From positions 1 through 21,013 of the IMG/VR virus record IMGVR_UViG_3300037635_000031: a stretch of 21,013 bases of DNA; one strand, given 5' to 3'. This document shows, one piece after another, positions 8,666 through 16,077 of the stretch. Source of the stretch: a virus. Position numbers and translations under genes: made by a program. Numbering within the stretch: position 1 is the stretch's first letter; every line of letters begins with the position of its first letter. The notes below the pieces were generated by a model. That model was not told where the DNA came from and ran no database searches. It saw nothing but the letters and a program-made list of their open reading frames with translations.

Positions 8666-11007
8666 TACATTCTCCTTGAACGTAGTACGTAGAAACCTTC
8701 CCACTCTGCTGATTGAAATGTGCAGGGTAGGTGGCTACTACTCTTTAGAGTTACGGTTGTACTAGTAGACTTACCTAGCACACCAAAGCGGTACGTGCCA
8801 GAGTCAATAGCGGCCTGATTTAATATGTTAGTAGCACCACCTACGATACGTCCTGTGAACTGTCGTGTGTAGGGTGTCCTTCTAAGCGGTGTCACATCTA
8901 CCTCAAAGAAACCTGACTTGTCATATACGACTGCATAGTTTCTTAGTTGTAGGTGTCCTGTTGTAATAGGTTTGTTTTCTGCTTTAACTACTGGTTCTGA
9001 GAACTCGTACTTAAATGTAAACGGTACACCAGCAAACACTACCTCACTATTAGACAGCTTACCTGCTACATCAGACAGAGGTATAATCTTACCAGTCTGG
9101 TCTACATAGATAGCAGTAGCATCAGTGTAGGGTAGGGTAGTAGTTCCACCTGATTGTAGGATTACTCGCCTATCTAGGTGTACTGAGAAGCCACCAGTAG
9201 TATAGGTGGTAGCATCGTCCACTGAAAGGTTGATACGCTCTAGGAACAGGTCGTTGCCCCTTTTAAGCAGTATTGTAATATCTGCCAAGTTAAACGAATA
9301 ACCTATGACATCCCCACCAAACACCCAACGTGACCAAGAAGCCTGTAGCTTCTCTCTACCCTGCCAGTAGTATCTATACACATATAGTGCTGTAGGGTCA
9401 TTGTCAGATTGTACAAGTATCATGTCCTCATTAGAGGATGCTTGAATGTTCTTTATCTCACCGTTTAGATACTCAGGTACGTGTGCTGTAATCTCTGTAG
9501 CATCGTTAGTATCTGTGTCAGAGTCTACAAAGTACTCCCACATACCAGACCATGCACCACGCTTAGACGCGAAGTATACATACTTACCTGACTGTGCTGG
9601 CTTGGCCCTTAGGCTAGCCTCAAACTCTGTGGTGTTAGCTACGTTAATAGTCTCTGGTGTGAGTACAGGGTCAGCAGTAACCTTGAACTGTGTAAGGTCT
9701 GAGAAGAGCAGTAGGCTCTCGTTAAAGGGTACTGCGTGTTTAAGTATACTAACCTTGTTAGAGGACACTGCAACGTCTATAGGGTCACTATCCACAATAG
9801 TTAGTACAGACTTACGGAAGAAGTCAAACTCCTCAAACTCGCCAGCACGTGAGAAGATTACATTCTCATCTGCTAGTACACCTAGTCTATTCCTGTGAAA
9901 GAAGATGTCTGCTAACTTAAAGTCAACAAAAGAGGGGAAGGGGTTAGTATCATCATCACCTACTTTTCTATCTCTGTAGGTTACAGGGTCAAACTGGAAG
10001 TCACCACTAGCCAGCTTAATAAGCTTGTGAGGCATAGTAGATGCGTCTAGCTGTGTTAGTGCGGCTGGTTCTACAGTTTCTTTCCACACACCATCGTTAG
10101 TAAACTTGACGTAGTAATCATCCTGTGCTTTCTGATTATCACCAGATACTTTGATTACAAAATTGGTTGGTCCTTCAGTAGGTAGTTTCTTAAAATCCTG
10201 TGTCTCGTCCTTAAATATAAGTAAGTGGTCCCCACCGTGTGAGTCACCTACTTCTACTTCAAAGTCAGTACTATCAGTAGACTTAATCCATAATACAGAA
10301 CCATAACGTGTCACATCGAGTCCTGCAATAGGCCCACTGTTTGTAATGTTTTCATAATAAGTTGTACTAACAGAACCACTGGTAAACTTACGTAAGTTGG
10401 TAGCAATCAAATCTGTTGATGCACCACGCTCTGCGTCCTGTGTGAGTGCTGTACTAGACTGTGTACTAGACTTAGTAGCAAATTCAACAGTACCAGTATT
10501 ACCACCCTTTGTCAATTTAAGTCTGTAGGTAGAAGAGTAGTCAGCCTGTTTAACATAGACCAGTGCTTCTGGATTACGTGTAGAGGCTGTAGCTGTGCCT
10601 TTTGCTATCGTAGTATTCTTGTTTACAATAAACGTAGAGTCTGCAATAGAGACAGCCGCTAGCTCTTTACTAGGGTCAGTAAGTCCTGACAAGTAAGAAG
10701 CTGCGTTGTTAGTGACAGTCTTGGATGTGCCATCCTTGTCAAACACCCTGATTACACCAGCAGTATCTACCACCATAGAGTAAAACTCATTCTCATCTCT
10801 ACGGATAGTATGTACAAATGCCTTGTCTAGGTTACTGATAGTACCTAAGTTAGCTACATGGGTAGTGCTAGGACGCTTAGACAATCCTGATACCACACTA
10901 GATAGTCCGTTCTCCTGCACCTCTGCTTGTGTGTTAAGGCGTAGGGATGGTGGCTGTTGTGATACCCCATTGATGAGGTTTGGTATGGATTGACTGATGA
11001 GTGCCAT
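8665..11007 (-). CDS. Tail tubular protein B (gp12-like, tail nozzle)
   Basis: This 780-residue protein is close to T7 gp12 (794 residues), which forms the hexameric nozzle of the short tail below the gp11 ring. The start MALISQSIPNLINGVSQQPP is the hallmark of the family, and SLRLNTQAEVQENGLSSVV follows as expected. Other expected features are a central DFKLADIFFHRNRLGVLADE segment and a beta-rich body typical of a propeller. Near the C-terminus YEFSEPVVK and a TGHLQLRNYAVVYDKSG stretch are also typical. The ATG at 11007 overlaps the gp11 stop as TAATG, with AGGAGAACACTCTA upstream. The last codons (RSRRM) carry the AGGAGA ribosome site of the next gene. Confidence 0.96.
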   Translation of the reverse strand: MALISQSIPNLINGVSQQPPSLRLNTQAEVQENGLSSVVSGLSKRPSTTHVANLGTISNLDKAFVHTIRRDENEFYSMVVDTAGVIRVFDKDGTSKTVTNNAASYLSGLTDPSKELAAVSIADSTFIVNKNTTIAKGTATASTRNPEALVYVKQADYSSTYRLKLTKGGNTGTVEFATKSSTQSSTALTQDAERGASTDLIATNLRKFTSGSVSTTYYENITNSGPIAGLDVTRYGSVLWIKSTDSTDFEVEVGDSHGGDHLLIFKDETQDFKKLPTEGPTNFVIKVSGDNQKAQDDYYVKFTNDGVWKETVEPAALTQLDASTMPHKLIKLASGDFQFDPVTYRDRKVGDDDTNPFPSFVDFKLADIFFHRNRLGVLADENVIFSRAGEFEEFDFFRKSVLTIVDSDPIDVAVSSNKVSILKHAVPFNESLLLFSDLTQFKVTADPVLTPETINVANTTEFEASLRAKPAQSGKYVYFASKRGAWSGMWEYFVDSDTDTNDATEITAHVPEYLNGEIKNIQASSNEDMILVQSDNDPTALYVYRYYWQGREKLQASWSRWVFGGDVIGYSFNLADITILLKRGNDLFLERINLSVDDATTYTTGGFSVHLDRRVILQSGGTTTLPYTDATAIYVDQTGKIIPLSDVAGKLSNSEVVFAGVPFTFKYEFSEPVVKAENKPITTGHLQLRNYAVVYDKSGFFEVDVTPLRRTPYTRQFTGRIVGGATNILNQAAIDSGTYRFGVLGKSTSTTVTLKSSSHLPCTFQSAEWEGFYVLRSRRM

Positions 11008-11591
11008 TAGAGTGTTCTCCTACCCTGCCTATCAATGATAGAGTATGTGTCATAGTTATCAAAGATGTTATGGTCATCTGCTGCCTTGTCAAACTCTTTT
11101 AGTTCCATTAGCGCAGTCATCTCATCTCGTTCTTGAAAATCATGTAGTGTATTAGAACCAACCACACGGTCTTGGAAAACCCTTGTAGCTTTTAGTACTA
11201 TATATCTCTTAGCTACCTCAGGTAGGTCACTAAAGTTTAATTGAACCACAACGTCTAACTGAGTAGAAGCACCTACATTAAAGGTGTGGTTGGTCCTGTC
11301 ATACATCTTTAGGCCACGCTGGACTAGGTTAGGACTATCAGCCGCTAGCGTAGCGTCAGCACGTAGGATGTCGGTACCTAATATAATGTGTCCGTTAGTA
11401 TCCTGTGCAAAGCTTTTATTTAATTCTGTGTTGAAGTGCCAGCCCATAGACTGTACTTCTCTATCTATTGTGTTTAATATTGTTTCAGCTACCTCTGCCT
11501 CAATAAGACCAGAGGATAAACTACTTACAGGTGCTTCGCCAATGGCAGAAAGCATCGTGTTGACTGCATCTAATTGTGTTGTTCCTGCCAT
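11007..11591 (-). CDS. Tail tubular protein A (gp11-like, gatekeeper)
   Basis: This 194-residue protein matches T7 gp11 (196 residues), which forms the dodecameric ring linking portal to nozzle. Family features are LDAVNTMLSAIGEAPVSSL at the start, a segment with EAEVAETILNTIDREVQSMG and WHFNTE, and RYIVLKATRVFQDRVVGS near the end. The frame is open to 11615, but the ATG at 11591 is preferred. It has AAAGG eight bases upstream, gives MAGTTQLDAV as the first residues and the expected length, and avoids overlapping the upstream gene's stop at 11603. Its own stop overlaps the next start (TAATG), so gp12 translation is probably coupled to it. Confidence 0.94.
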   Translation of the reverse strand: MAGTTQLDAVNTMLSAIGEAPVSSLSSGLIEAEVAETILNTIDREVQSMGWHFNTELNKSFAQDTNGHIILGTDILRADATLAADSPNLVQRGLKMYDRTNHTFNVGASTQLDVVVQLNFSDLPEVAKRYIVLKATRVFQDRVVGSNTLHDFQERDEMTALMELKEFDKAADDHNIFDNYDTYSIIDRQGRRTL

Positions 11592-11602
11592 ATCATTTAC
11601 CT

Positions 11603-11857
11603 TTATGCTTTCCACTTAGTCTTGTTGGCCCAATAAGCCGCACTTGACGGTCCTTTAGCTATGTTCTTGGCATGACGAGACTTAAATGCTTTGCGTTGTT
11701 TTGCTGATTGATTAGTCTTAGCACCTCGCTCACCGAACCTAATTATTTTAGGTTTATCCTTAGTGCCTACTAATACAGCATGTGACTTCTTACCCTTAGG
11801 GGAACTTTTAGGTATCCTTAAACCCCTAAAGGTTTCTCCTGCGTGTGTAATACTCAT
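11603..11857 (-). CDS. Small basic protein 4 of the post-capsid cassette
   Basis: This 84-residue protein has about 22 Lys/Arg and only 3 Asp/Glu. It has a two-part layout. Residues 21-46 look like a short beta unit (KGKKSHAVLV, then KPKIIRFGERGAK). Residues 47-83 hold KQRKAFKSRHAKNIAKG followed by SAAYWANKTKW. From memory, small phage proteins with RKAFKARHAKNI...SAAYWANK motifs are frequent in marine phages, often between capsid and tail genes. I know no demonstrated function. The charge suggests contact with DNA or RNA, possibly as a minor virion protein. It starts one base after the stop of the 38-residue gene, with only a weak ribosome site (GAAGAAG), so its translation may depend on that gene. 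Confidence 0.82.
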   Translation of the reverse strand: MSITHAGETFRGLRIPKSSPKGKKSHAVLVGTKDKPKIIRFGERGAKTNQSAKQRKAFKSRHAKNIAKGPSSAAYWANKTKWKA

Positions 11858-11858
11858 C

Positions 11859-11975
11859 TTATTTCTTCTTCATATACTTGTTCTGGACAGGCTTACCCAC
11901 CTTCTTGGCTTCTTTCTTAGCGGCCTCTTGGCCTTTCTTAGTATACTTAAAATGTTTTGAACCTACTTGTGGCAT
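11859..11975 (-). CDS. 38-residue Lys-rich protein (small basic protein 3)
   Basis: This is a very short gene between two others, found by reading the gap. The product begins MPQVGSKHFKYTKKGQEAAK and ends in KKK, with 13 Lys in 38 residues and only 2 Glu. The (K)HFKYTKKGQEAAKKEAKK pattern resembles tiny basic proteins found in many phages (often K-x-F-x-Y-T-x-x-G-x-x-A-A-x-K), recognised from memory. The case for a real gene is that the ATG has TAGGAAATAATT upstream, it fits exactly between the stop at 11978 and the start at 11857 with gaps of 2 and 1 bases, and without it this would be an unexplained 120-base hole in a compact operon. The function is unknown; it could bind nucleic acid. Confidence 0.78.
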   Translation of the reverse strand: MPQVGSKHFKYTKKGQEAAKKEAKKVGKPVQNKYMKKK

Positions 11976-11977
11976 AA

Positions 11978-12214
11978 TTATTTCCTATACTGTGCTGTCT
12001 TCTTAGCAATCTTGAGGGGTTGACGGACAAACTGTTTACCTTTGCGAGAACCTTCACGCTTTGCTTTGGTAGTAGCAGCGTACTCTGATGAAGATAGCGA
12101 CTTAATAGCCGCCTCTGGTAGATAACGCTCACCTGTCTTAGCAGATGGCTTACCAGACTTAGTACGCCACTTCTGTTTGGTCCACTTCTTAAGGCTTTCC
12201 TGAGGCTTCTTCAC
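11978..12214 (-). CDS. Small basic protein 2, GTG start
   Basis: This 78-residue protein has 24 Lys/Arg and 5 Glu. It contains KKWTKQKWRTKSGKPSAKTG, then ERYLP, EYAATTKAKREG and RKGKQFVRQPLKIAKKTAQY. The TKSGKP...GERYLP...AKR..G.KKGKQF.KQP layout is a conserved small family that I recall from phages and large algal viruses, with no known function; I do not assign a DUF number. The start is GTG at 12214, overlapping the previous stop as GTGA. No in-frame ATG follows, so GTG is the only usable start. A G-rich stretch (GGTGGGGG) lies about 9 bases upstream. It is probably co-translated with its neighbours and nucleic-acid binding by charge. Confidence 0.82.
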   Translation of the reverse strand: MKKPQESLKKWTKQKWRTKSGKPSAKTGERYLPEAAIKSLSSSEYAATTKAKREGSRKGKQFVRQPLKIAKKTAQYRK

Positions 12215-12402
12215 GATGTGTAGCCCCCACCTGCTTTCTTGTAACGTGATGCAAGTAGTTGTGCTTTACGAGCAGACCATTGACCAGCGTTACCGCCCTT
12301 GCTTCCAGCTTTAATGCTATTGAACATACGCTTACGCATGGTAGGCTTAGTGTAATTACCTGCCTCGTTTACACGTGACTTCTTAATTTTTAATTTATTC
12401 AT
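12211..12402 (-). CDS. Small basic protein 1 of the post-capsid cassette
   Basis: This 63-residue protein has about 16 Lys/Arg and one Glu. The core RVNEAGNYTKPTMRKRMFNS, then IKAGSKGG and WSARKAQLLASRYKKAGGGY, matches a small conserved family that I recall from many phages and some giant-virus genomes, still without function. The frame allows a TTG start at 12414, but I use the ATG at 12402. The ribosome site is poor for either (GGATGG four bases before ATG), unlike most genes here. The gene lies just after the capsid terminator-like hairpin, so its expression should depend on read-through. Confidence 0.82.
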   Translation of the reverse strand: MNKLKIKKSRVNEAGNYTKPTMRKRMFNSIKAGSKGGNAGQWSARKAQLLASRYKKAGGGYTS

Positions 12403-12419
12403 AACACCATCCAATAAAT

Positions 12420-12446
12420 GGAGAGAGGCTCTAGAAACCTCTCCCC
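12420..12446 (-). terminator. Terminator-like hairpin after the major capsid gene
   Basis: On the minus strand GGGGAGAGG and CCTCTCTCC can pair over 9 bases, with one G-U, around a 9-base loop (TTTCTAGAG). ATTTATT follows, which is a weak T-run rather than a strong one. It begins 9 bases after the capsid stop. T7 has its late terminator at this same place, just after gene 10, where it partly stops phage polymerase so that tail genes are made less than capsid. By analogy this is probably a leaky terminator; its efficiency cannot be judged by eye. Confidence 0.65.
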
Positions 12447-12455
12447 TTTGTTATG

Positions 12456-13577
12456 TTAAGCGTCAGCGTCAAGCAATGCGATACATGATGCAGGACGTAG
12501 GACGTTATGGCCCATTGCGTACTTAGCAACCATGAGTGTACCCTGACGGTTAATCTGATACTCAGACTCCATACCAAGGTCAAGCAACTTAACAGTAGCT
12601 ACTGCTTCTGGTGTAAAGACAAAGCCTTTAATCAGTGAAGCTTCTGCTACCATGTCACGCCCATCAACAGCGGCTGTCGGTAGGTCGTAGTGTGTTGTAC
12701 GGCCTGAACCAGCAGTGTTTGCTAGTGGTGCATTGTCTGATGTCTTACCTTCAGCAGCATCACCTGTAGTGAAGTTAGTGTACAGGTTAGAAACGTCAGC
12801 ATGGTTTGACATGATTACAGGAATACCTGCAATAGCTGGAACCATACCTGATGCAACAGAACCGTTACCACCGAAGTCTTTGTTCATGTATGTCAGCTTA
12901 GAGCCATCAGTTACATCCATCAGTGCATAGTACTGTGCTGGTGGAAGGACAACGATTGCGTTCTCTGACGGAATGTTAGAGATGTCCATTGTCTTCTTGG
13001 CATCAAAGATAGCTTTAGCAATCTTCGCAGGGTCAAGCAGGTCAGCAGTAGCCGTACCTACAGTGACGTTACCAGTAAAGTCTTCTTCACCAAATGCTTT
13101 ATAGTCTTGGATAAGACCAGCAGCGGCTGTAGCGTTAGTTGACAGAGCCGCCTTAACGAGCATACGTGCTACGTTACGGTCAGCTTCGTTAGCCAATGCA
13201 ATACCAGCTTCTTTTGAGTAGATGGAACGTACATCGTAGTGGTTAATTGCTTCATCAATGTTAGCAATGAACTGGCTAGAGATGAGCAAGTCATCAATAG
13301 TTACAATGCGTTCACCAGCGCGAATGGAGCCACCAGTGATTTCGTTTCCGGGGGTTAGGTACTCAGCAGTTGCGCGTCCAGTCATTGGAAACGATGCGGA
13401 TTTACCTTTGCTGATTGTACGTGTACGTACTTTATCAGATAGTACTTTCTTTTCCTCATAGGCAGTCAGGACTTCTCCAGCGTACAGCTTAAGAAAGAGG
13501 TCACGAACGTCACCTGTGAGGTTATTCTGGCCTTGGAAGCTTACGCTATAGGCCGGATTTGAAGCAGCTTGTGCCAT
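12456..13577 (-). CDS. Major capsid protein (gp10A-like)
   Basis: This 373-residue protein builds the icosahedral head and should have an HK97-type fold, like T7 gp10A (345 residues). Family features include the QNNLTGDVRDLFLKLYAGEV start region, then AYEEKKVLSDKVRTRTISKG and SASFPMTGRATAEYLTPGNE. After these come the IDDLLISSQFIANIDEAINH helix and the VVLPPAQYYALMDVTDGSKL block in the centre. The end contains QGTLMVAKYAMGHNVLRPAS. The ATG has a strong ribosome site (GAGGTAATAAA). Upstream is the longest leader in the window, with two hairpins and promoter-like matches, which fits a highly expressed gene. I saw no slippery run near the stop for a gp10B-type frameshift product. Confidence 0.96.
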   Translation of the reverse strand: MAQAASNPAYSVSFQGQNNLTGDVRDLFLKLYAGEVLTAYEEKKVLSDKVRTRTISKGKSASFPMTGRATAEYLTPGNEITGGSIRAGERIVTIDDLLISSQFIANIDEAINHYDVRSIYSKEAGIALANEADRNVARMLVKAALSTNATAAAGLIQDYKAFGEEDFTGNVTVGTATADLLDPAKIAKAIFDAKKTMDISNIPSENAIVVLPPAQYYALMDVTDGSKLTYMNKDFGGNGSVASGMVPAIAGIPVIMSNHADVSNLYTNFTTGDAAEGKTSDNAPLANTAGSGRTTHYDLPTAAVDGRDMVAEASLIKGFVFTPEAVATVKLLDLGMESEYQINRQGTLMVAKYAMGHNVLRPASCIALLDADA

Positions 13578-13609
13578 TTTATTACCTCGTTAGTTTTAAG
13601 TTTTAGTTG

Positions 13610-13623
13610 TGCCTCAACTTTAC
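13610..13623 (-). promoter_or_regulatory. Weak promoter-like match near the capsid start
   Basis: The minus strand reads GTAAAGTTGAGGCA. It shares an unbroken TAAAGTT with the repeats at 16770 and 1821 but diverges afterwards (about 12 of 24 positions without gaps when extended downstream). It begins 46 bases before the capsid ATG. AGTTG and CAACT around AGGCA could also form a small 5-base-pair hairpin. A chance match in AT-rich sequence is quite possible. It is listed because a promoter is expected before the capsid gene and no good copy exists there. Confidence 0.2.
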
Positions 13624-13664
13624 TATACTTTCTCCAACAGATTGTCCCTCGCAAGGGGTCAGGG

Positions 13665-13688
13665 GTAGTCGTGTCTAGTAACTTTGAG
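13665..13688 (-). promoter_or_regulatory. Candidate third promoter copy in the capsid leader
   Basis: The minus strand contains CTCAAAGTTACTAGACACGA. It shares the 8-base core AAAGTTAC with the two strong copies and, if a 2-3 base gap is allowed, the ACGA that follows in copy 2. The core lies about 105 bases before the capsid ATG, where T7 has phi10. Single-subunit phage polymerases tolerate gaps poorly, so this is a weak candidate, but AAAGTTAC occurs on this strand only here and in the two strong copies as far as I could read. Confidence 0.3.
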
Positions 13689-13698
13689 TAGGGTTTCC

Positions 13699-13733
13699 CC
13701 TTCTAAGAACACCAGTTAGATGTGCTTAGAAGG
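13699..13733 (-). other. Hairpin B in the capsid leader
   Basis: CCTTCTAAG and CTTAGAAGG form a perfect 9-base-pair stem. Within the loop CAC and GTG can add three more pairs across a 2-base bulge. It lies in the 198-base gap between scaffold and capsid, just upstream (in transcription) of the weak promoter match at about 13688. No T-run follows (GGGGAAACCC instead), so it is unlikely to be a simple terminator. An RNA processing site or a 3' end protecting structure for the scaffold message is possible. Confidence 0.55.
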
Positions 13734-13736
13734 AGA

Positions 13737-13759
13737 GAGGAAGGAAAGGAGACTTCCTC
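13737..13759 (-). other. Hairpin A after the scaffold gene
   Basis: GAGGAAG and CTTCCTC form a perfect 7-base-pair stem with a 9-base pyrimidine-rich loop, 16 bases after the scaffold stop. Only three bases separate it from hairpin B. The transcript here is strikingly pyrimidine-rich (TCTCCTTTCCTTCCTCTCTC). It might act as a weak terminator, a processing site, or both together with hairpin B. Confidence 0.5.
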
Positions 13760-13775
13760 AATCCCATGCAACATG

Positions 13776-14534
13776 TTAGAACAGGCTAGATTTAGCTAAC
13801 TTATTAGCTACCTGTTGCCTGTAGGCAGGGTCTTTAGCGTATCTAGGGTCACTCATAGCAGCAGTGAGTTCCGCATTACTTTCAAAACGCCCACCTGAGG
13901 ATACAGAAGCTGTTTGTCCCTGTAGTAGGGAAGGTTCTGCCTCAGAACGATAACGTGCGTTTAGACCTTGGATGGCAAGTCTCATAACATTAGAGTCTCT
14001 TGATTCCATCGTTGCATTAAAAGCATCAATCTCATTGTCGGGTAAGTTATCTGATGCCCATTGTACCATGTTAGTATATTGTTCTTCACCACCTGTGATG
14101 GAGTACATCTCAGAGGTTACTTGAGTAGCCAAGGCATCCTGCCCTGCTACCCATGAGTCTACCATAGACTGTGGGAAGCCAGCTTCTTCTAGTGCTTGAT
14201 AAGCTTCAGCAGACAATTCACCATTCTCTGCGTACTCTTCCTCAAACACTTCAAAGTCTAGACCCTTACTGTCTAGTAGTTCAGACACCTCAGAAGCAGA
14301 CTCATTACCTGTAGCTTCTACTGTCTCTGTTTCTTCTGTCTCGTCACCCTTGCCTAGCTTAGTCTCTAGTGCAGAGTAAGCTTTAGCCATATCTTCAGGT
14401 GACTTAAATTTCTCAGGTAGCCATTCAGGACGTTCAGGGTCTTGCTGGCTACCCTCTACTTTCTCAAGCATTTCTTTTACATGTTCTTGAGATTCAGGTT
14501 CAGGTTCTTGATAAGTGTTAATAGCTTCTGCCAT
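13776..14534 (-). CDS. Scaffolding (capsid assembly) protein, gp9-like
   Basis: This 252-residue, very acidic protein lies between portal and capsid, as T7 gene 9 does (T7 gp9 is about 307 residues). It guides procapsid assembly and is then lost. Features are a Glu/Gln-rich N-terminus, the conserved ERPEWLPEKFKSPEDMAKAY segment (about residues 34-53) typical of podovirus scaffolds, and a long acidic helical centre (ETEETETVEA onward). The end is more basic, with DPRYAKDPAYRQQVANKLAK, which fits the capsid-binding C-terminus of such proteins. The ATG has GGAG six bases upstream and starts 3 bases after the portal stop. Confidence 0.93.
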   Translation of the reverse strand: MAEAINTYQEPEPESQEHVKEMLEKVEGSQQDPERPEWLPEKFKSPEDMAKAYSALETKLGKGDETEETETVEATGNESASEVSELLDSKGLDFEVFEEEYAENGELSAEAYQALEEAGFPQSMVDSWVAGQDALATQVTSEMYSITGGEEQYTNMVQWASDNLPDNEIDAFNATMESRDSNVMRLAIQGLNARYRSEAEPSLLQGQTASVSSGGRFESNAELTAAMSDPRYAKDPAYRQQVANKLAKSSLF

Positions 14535-14537
14535 CTA

Positions 14538-16073
14538 TTACTCCGCTTCTGTCACAGCCTTTGCAATCTGAGGTCCAGCACTTTGTGCCATACCTGCGGC
14601 TGTCTGTTCTAACATTTGTTGTTGTTGCATTTGTTGTTGCATCATCTGTTCTTGTTGCTTCTGCTCTGCTGATTTAATCAGGCCAGAAGTATCAATGCCT
14701 AGTGATGCGGCTAATCTATCTATGTAGTCACCTAAGTTCATCTCACTCTGAATAACCTCAGGACCAAGTGGCTGAAGATACTGTAAGAATGTAGCAAGTT
14801 TGTTTAGGTCTTGTCCTCTACCTAGTGCTTCAATACCTGTGACAACAGTAGGTTTAACACTGTCCTTAGGCATCTTAGGCATCTTGCCCTGCTTGACAAG
14901 AGACTCAAGAAGCAGATTAATAAGAGGTAGTTGAAACTCCTGTGACAGGATTGAGTATACACCACCTAGTGCAGTCTCTAGTTCCTGTGCCATAAAGCGT
15001 ACTTCTTCAGCCGTGACACGTTCTGCTGAACGCTGTACACTACTGTTAAGTAAGAAAGCTGATGCTAGTCTATCGTTAATCATACGCATAGTCTCTAGTG
15101 CTACACGGAAATCTGCTGACTTCTGGACCTGTAGTGTAGAGACATCATTAGCATCACCTGTTAAGAAAGCACCATTAGGAGCCTTGGCTAGGTTAGATGA
15201 TTTAGTCTGACCATTAGGACGTACTAGGAATAGAACCTTAGAAGAGGCTGCACTTCCCTGTACGATAGCCTGTGTCAATGCTTCAAGACTACGTAAGTCA
15301 CCCATGTATTCTTCAATAAAACCACGCCCATAATCTTCACCATCAATACGGATAAAACGTAATGGAATGAATGGGTTACTGTCCTTCTTGAATGTTCCAC
15401 GTGAATTAGGAACCTCGATACCAGCCACTTCCTGATGTACCATCTGCCCTTTTTCAGTAGTCTTTACGCAGGTATATAAGTCATAGTTCTTTACTGGTGT
15501 GTCAGATGGTGGGATGATTTCCTTCACTGCGTCAGGAAGCATCAGGGGTGACACACTTTCTTTCGTGATAATCTCTAAGATGTTACCCATAGCATCACGC
15601 TTTGTAACGTAACGGTCAGGTCTATACACCTTCATGCCACCCTCTTTGGGCATGTATACTAGAGCATTACCAGTAACGATAAGTAGTTTTAGTGCCTCAA
15701 ATACAGGGACACGAATAGACTTACCTTCAATTTCTTGCATAGCCGCACGTTCAATACGTGCAAGCCCCTCTTCTACCTGACCACGATTATCACCTGCTAT
15801 CTGTTGCAGGTCAAAGTCATCAATAGTCAGACGAAAGAATGGGCTATTCGGTGGCAGTAGAGCAAGAAGCAATTTAGATGCGAGGTTATTTACACCCCTT
15901 GCTCCAATGCCTTGATAAGGTGTAGCATAAGTAGATGAACTACTATGCCCTTCCTCTGGCATGAGAGTAGGAATGGTTAGCTTCGCTGCCTCACGGCCTC
16001 TCTCAAGGAACGTATCACGCTCACTCTCAAGCTGACTGTAGCGTTTAGCTACTGTACCTACTTCTTCTTCCAT
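14538..16073 (-). CDS. Portal (head-tail connector) protein, gp8-like
   Basis: This 511-residue protein (T7 gp8 is 536) forms the dodecameric ring for DNA packaging and tail attachment. Typical features are the N-terminal RYSQLESERDTFLERGREAA region and PYQGIGARGVNNLASKLLLA followed by LLPPNSPFFRL. Later come the PLRFIRIDGEDYGRGFIEEY segment and the NSSVQRSAERVTAEEVRFMA block with a following helix (about residues 343-375). The C-terminus is very Gln/Met-rich (QEQMMQQQMQQQQM), as in many podovirus portals. The ATG is preceded by AAGGGATAATTAA, whose AAGGG lies in the last codons of the gp7.3-like gene upstream. Confidence 0.96.
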   Translation of the reverse strand: MEEEVGTVAKRYSQLESERDTFLERGREAAKLTIPTLMPEEGHSSSSTYATPYQGIGARGVNNLASKLLLALLPPNSPFFRLTIDDFDLQQIAGDNRGQVEEGLARIERAAMQEIEGKSIRVPVFEALKLLIVTGNALVYMPKEGGMKVYRPDRYVTKRDAMGNILEIITKESVSPLMLPDAVKEIIPPSDTPVKNYDLYTCVKTTEKGQMVHQEVAGIEVPNSRGTFKKDSNPFIPLRFIRIDGEDYGRGFIEEYMGDLRSLEALTQAIVQGSAASSKVLFLVRPNGQTKSSNLAKAPNGAFLTGDANDVSTLQVQKSADFRVALETMRMINDRLASAFLLNSSVQRSAERVTAEEVRFMAQELETALGGVYSILSQEFQLPLINLLLESLVKQGKMPKMPKDSVKPTVVTGIEALGRGQDLNKLATFLQYLQPLGPEVIQSEMNLGDYIDRLAASLGIDTSGLIKSAEQKQQEQMMQQQMQQQQMLEQTAAGMAQSAGPQIAKAVTEAE

Positions 16074-16077
16074 TTAA

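Noticed and set aside
8666-8704. Upstream extension of the gp13-like gene (13 codons)
   Set aside because: The ATG at 8665 has a strong ribosome site and TAATG junction, and the extension lies over gp12 coding sequence.
11947-12132. 61-codon open frame on the minus strand overlapping small basic protein 2
   Set aside because: It is in another frame of a well-supported conserved gene, has no good ribosome site and would overlap the 38-residue gene as well.
12447-12520. Possible gp10B-type frameshift at the end of the capsid gene
   Set aside because: No slippery heptamer or long homopolymer near the stop, and a stop/hairpin follows at once.
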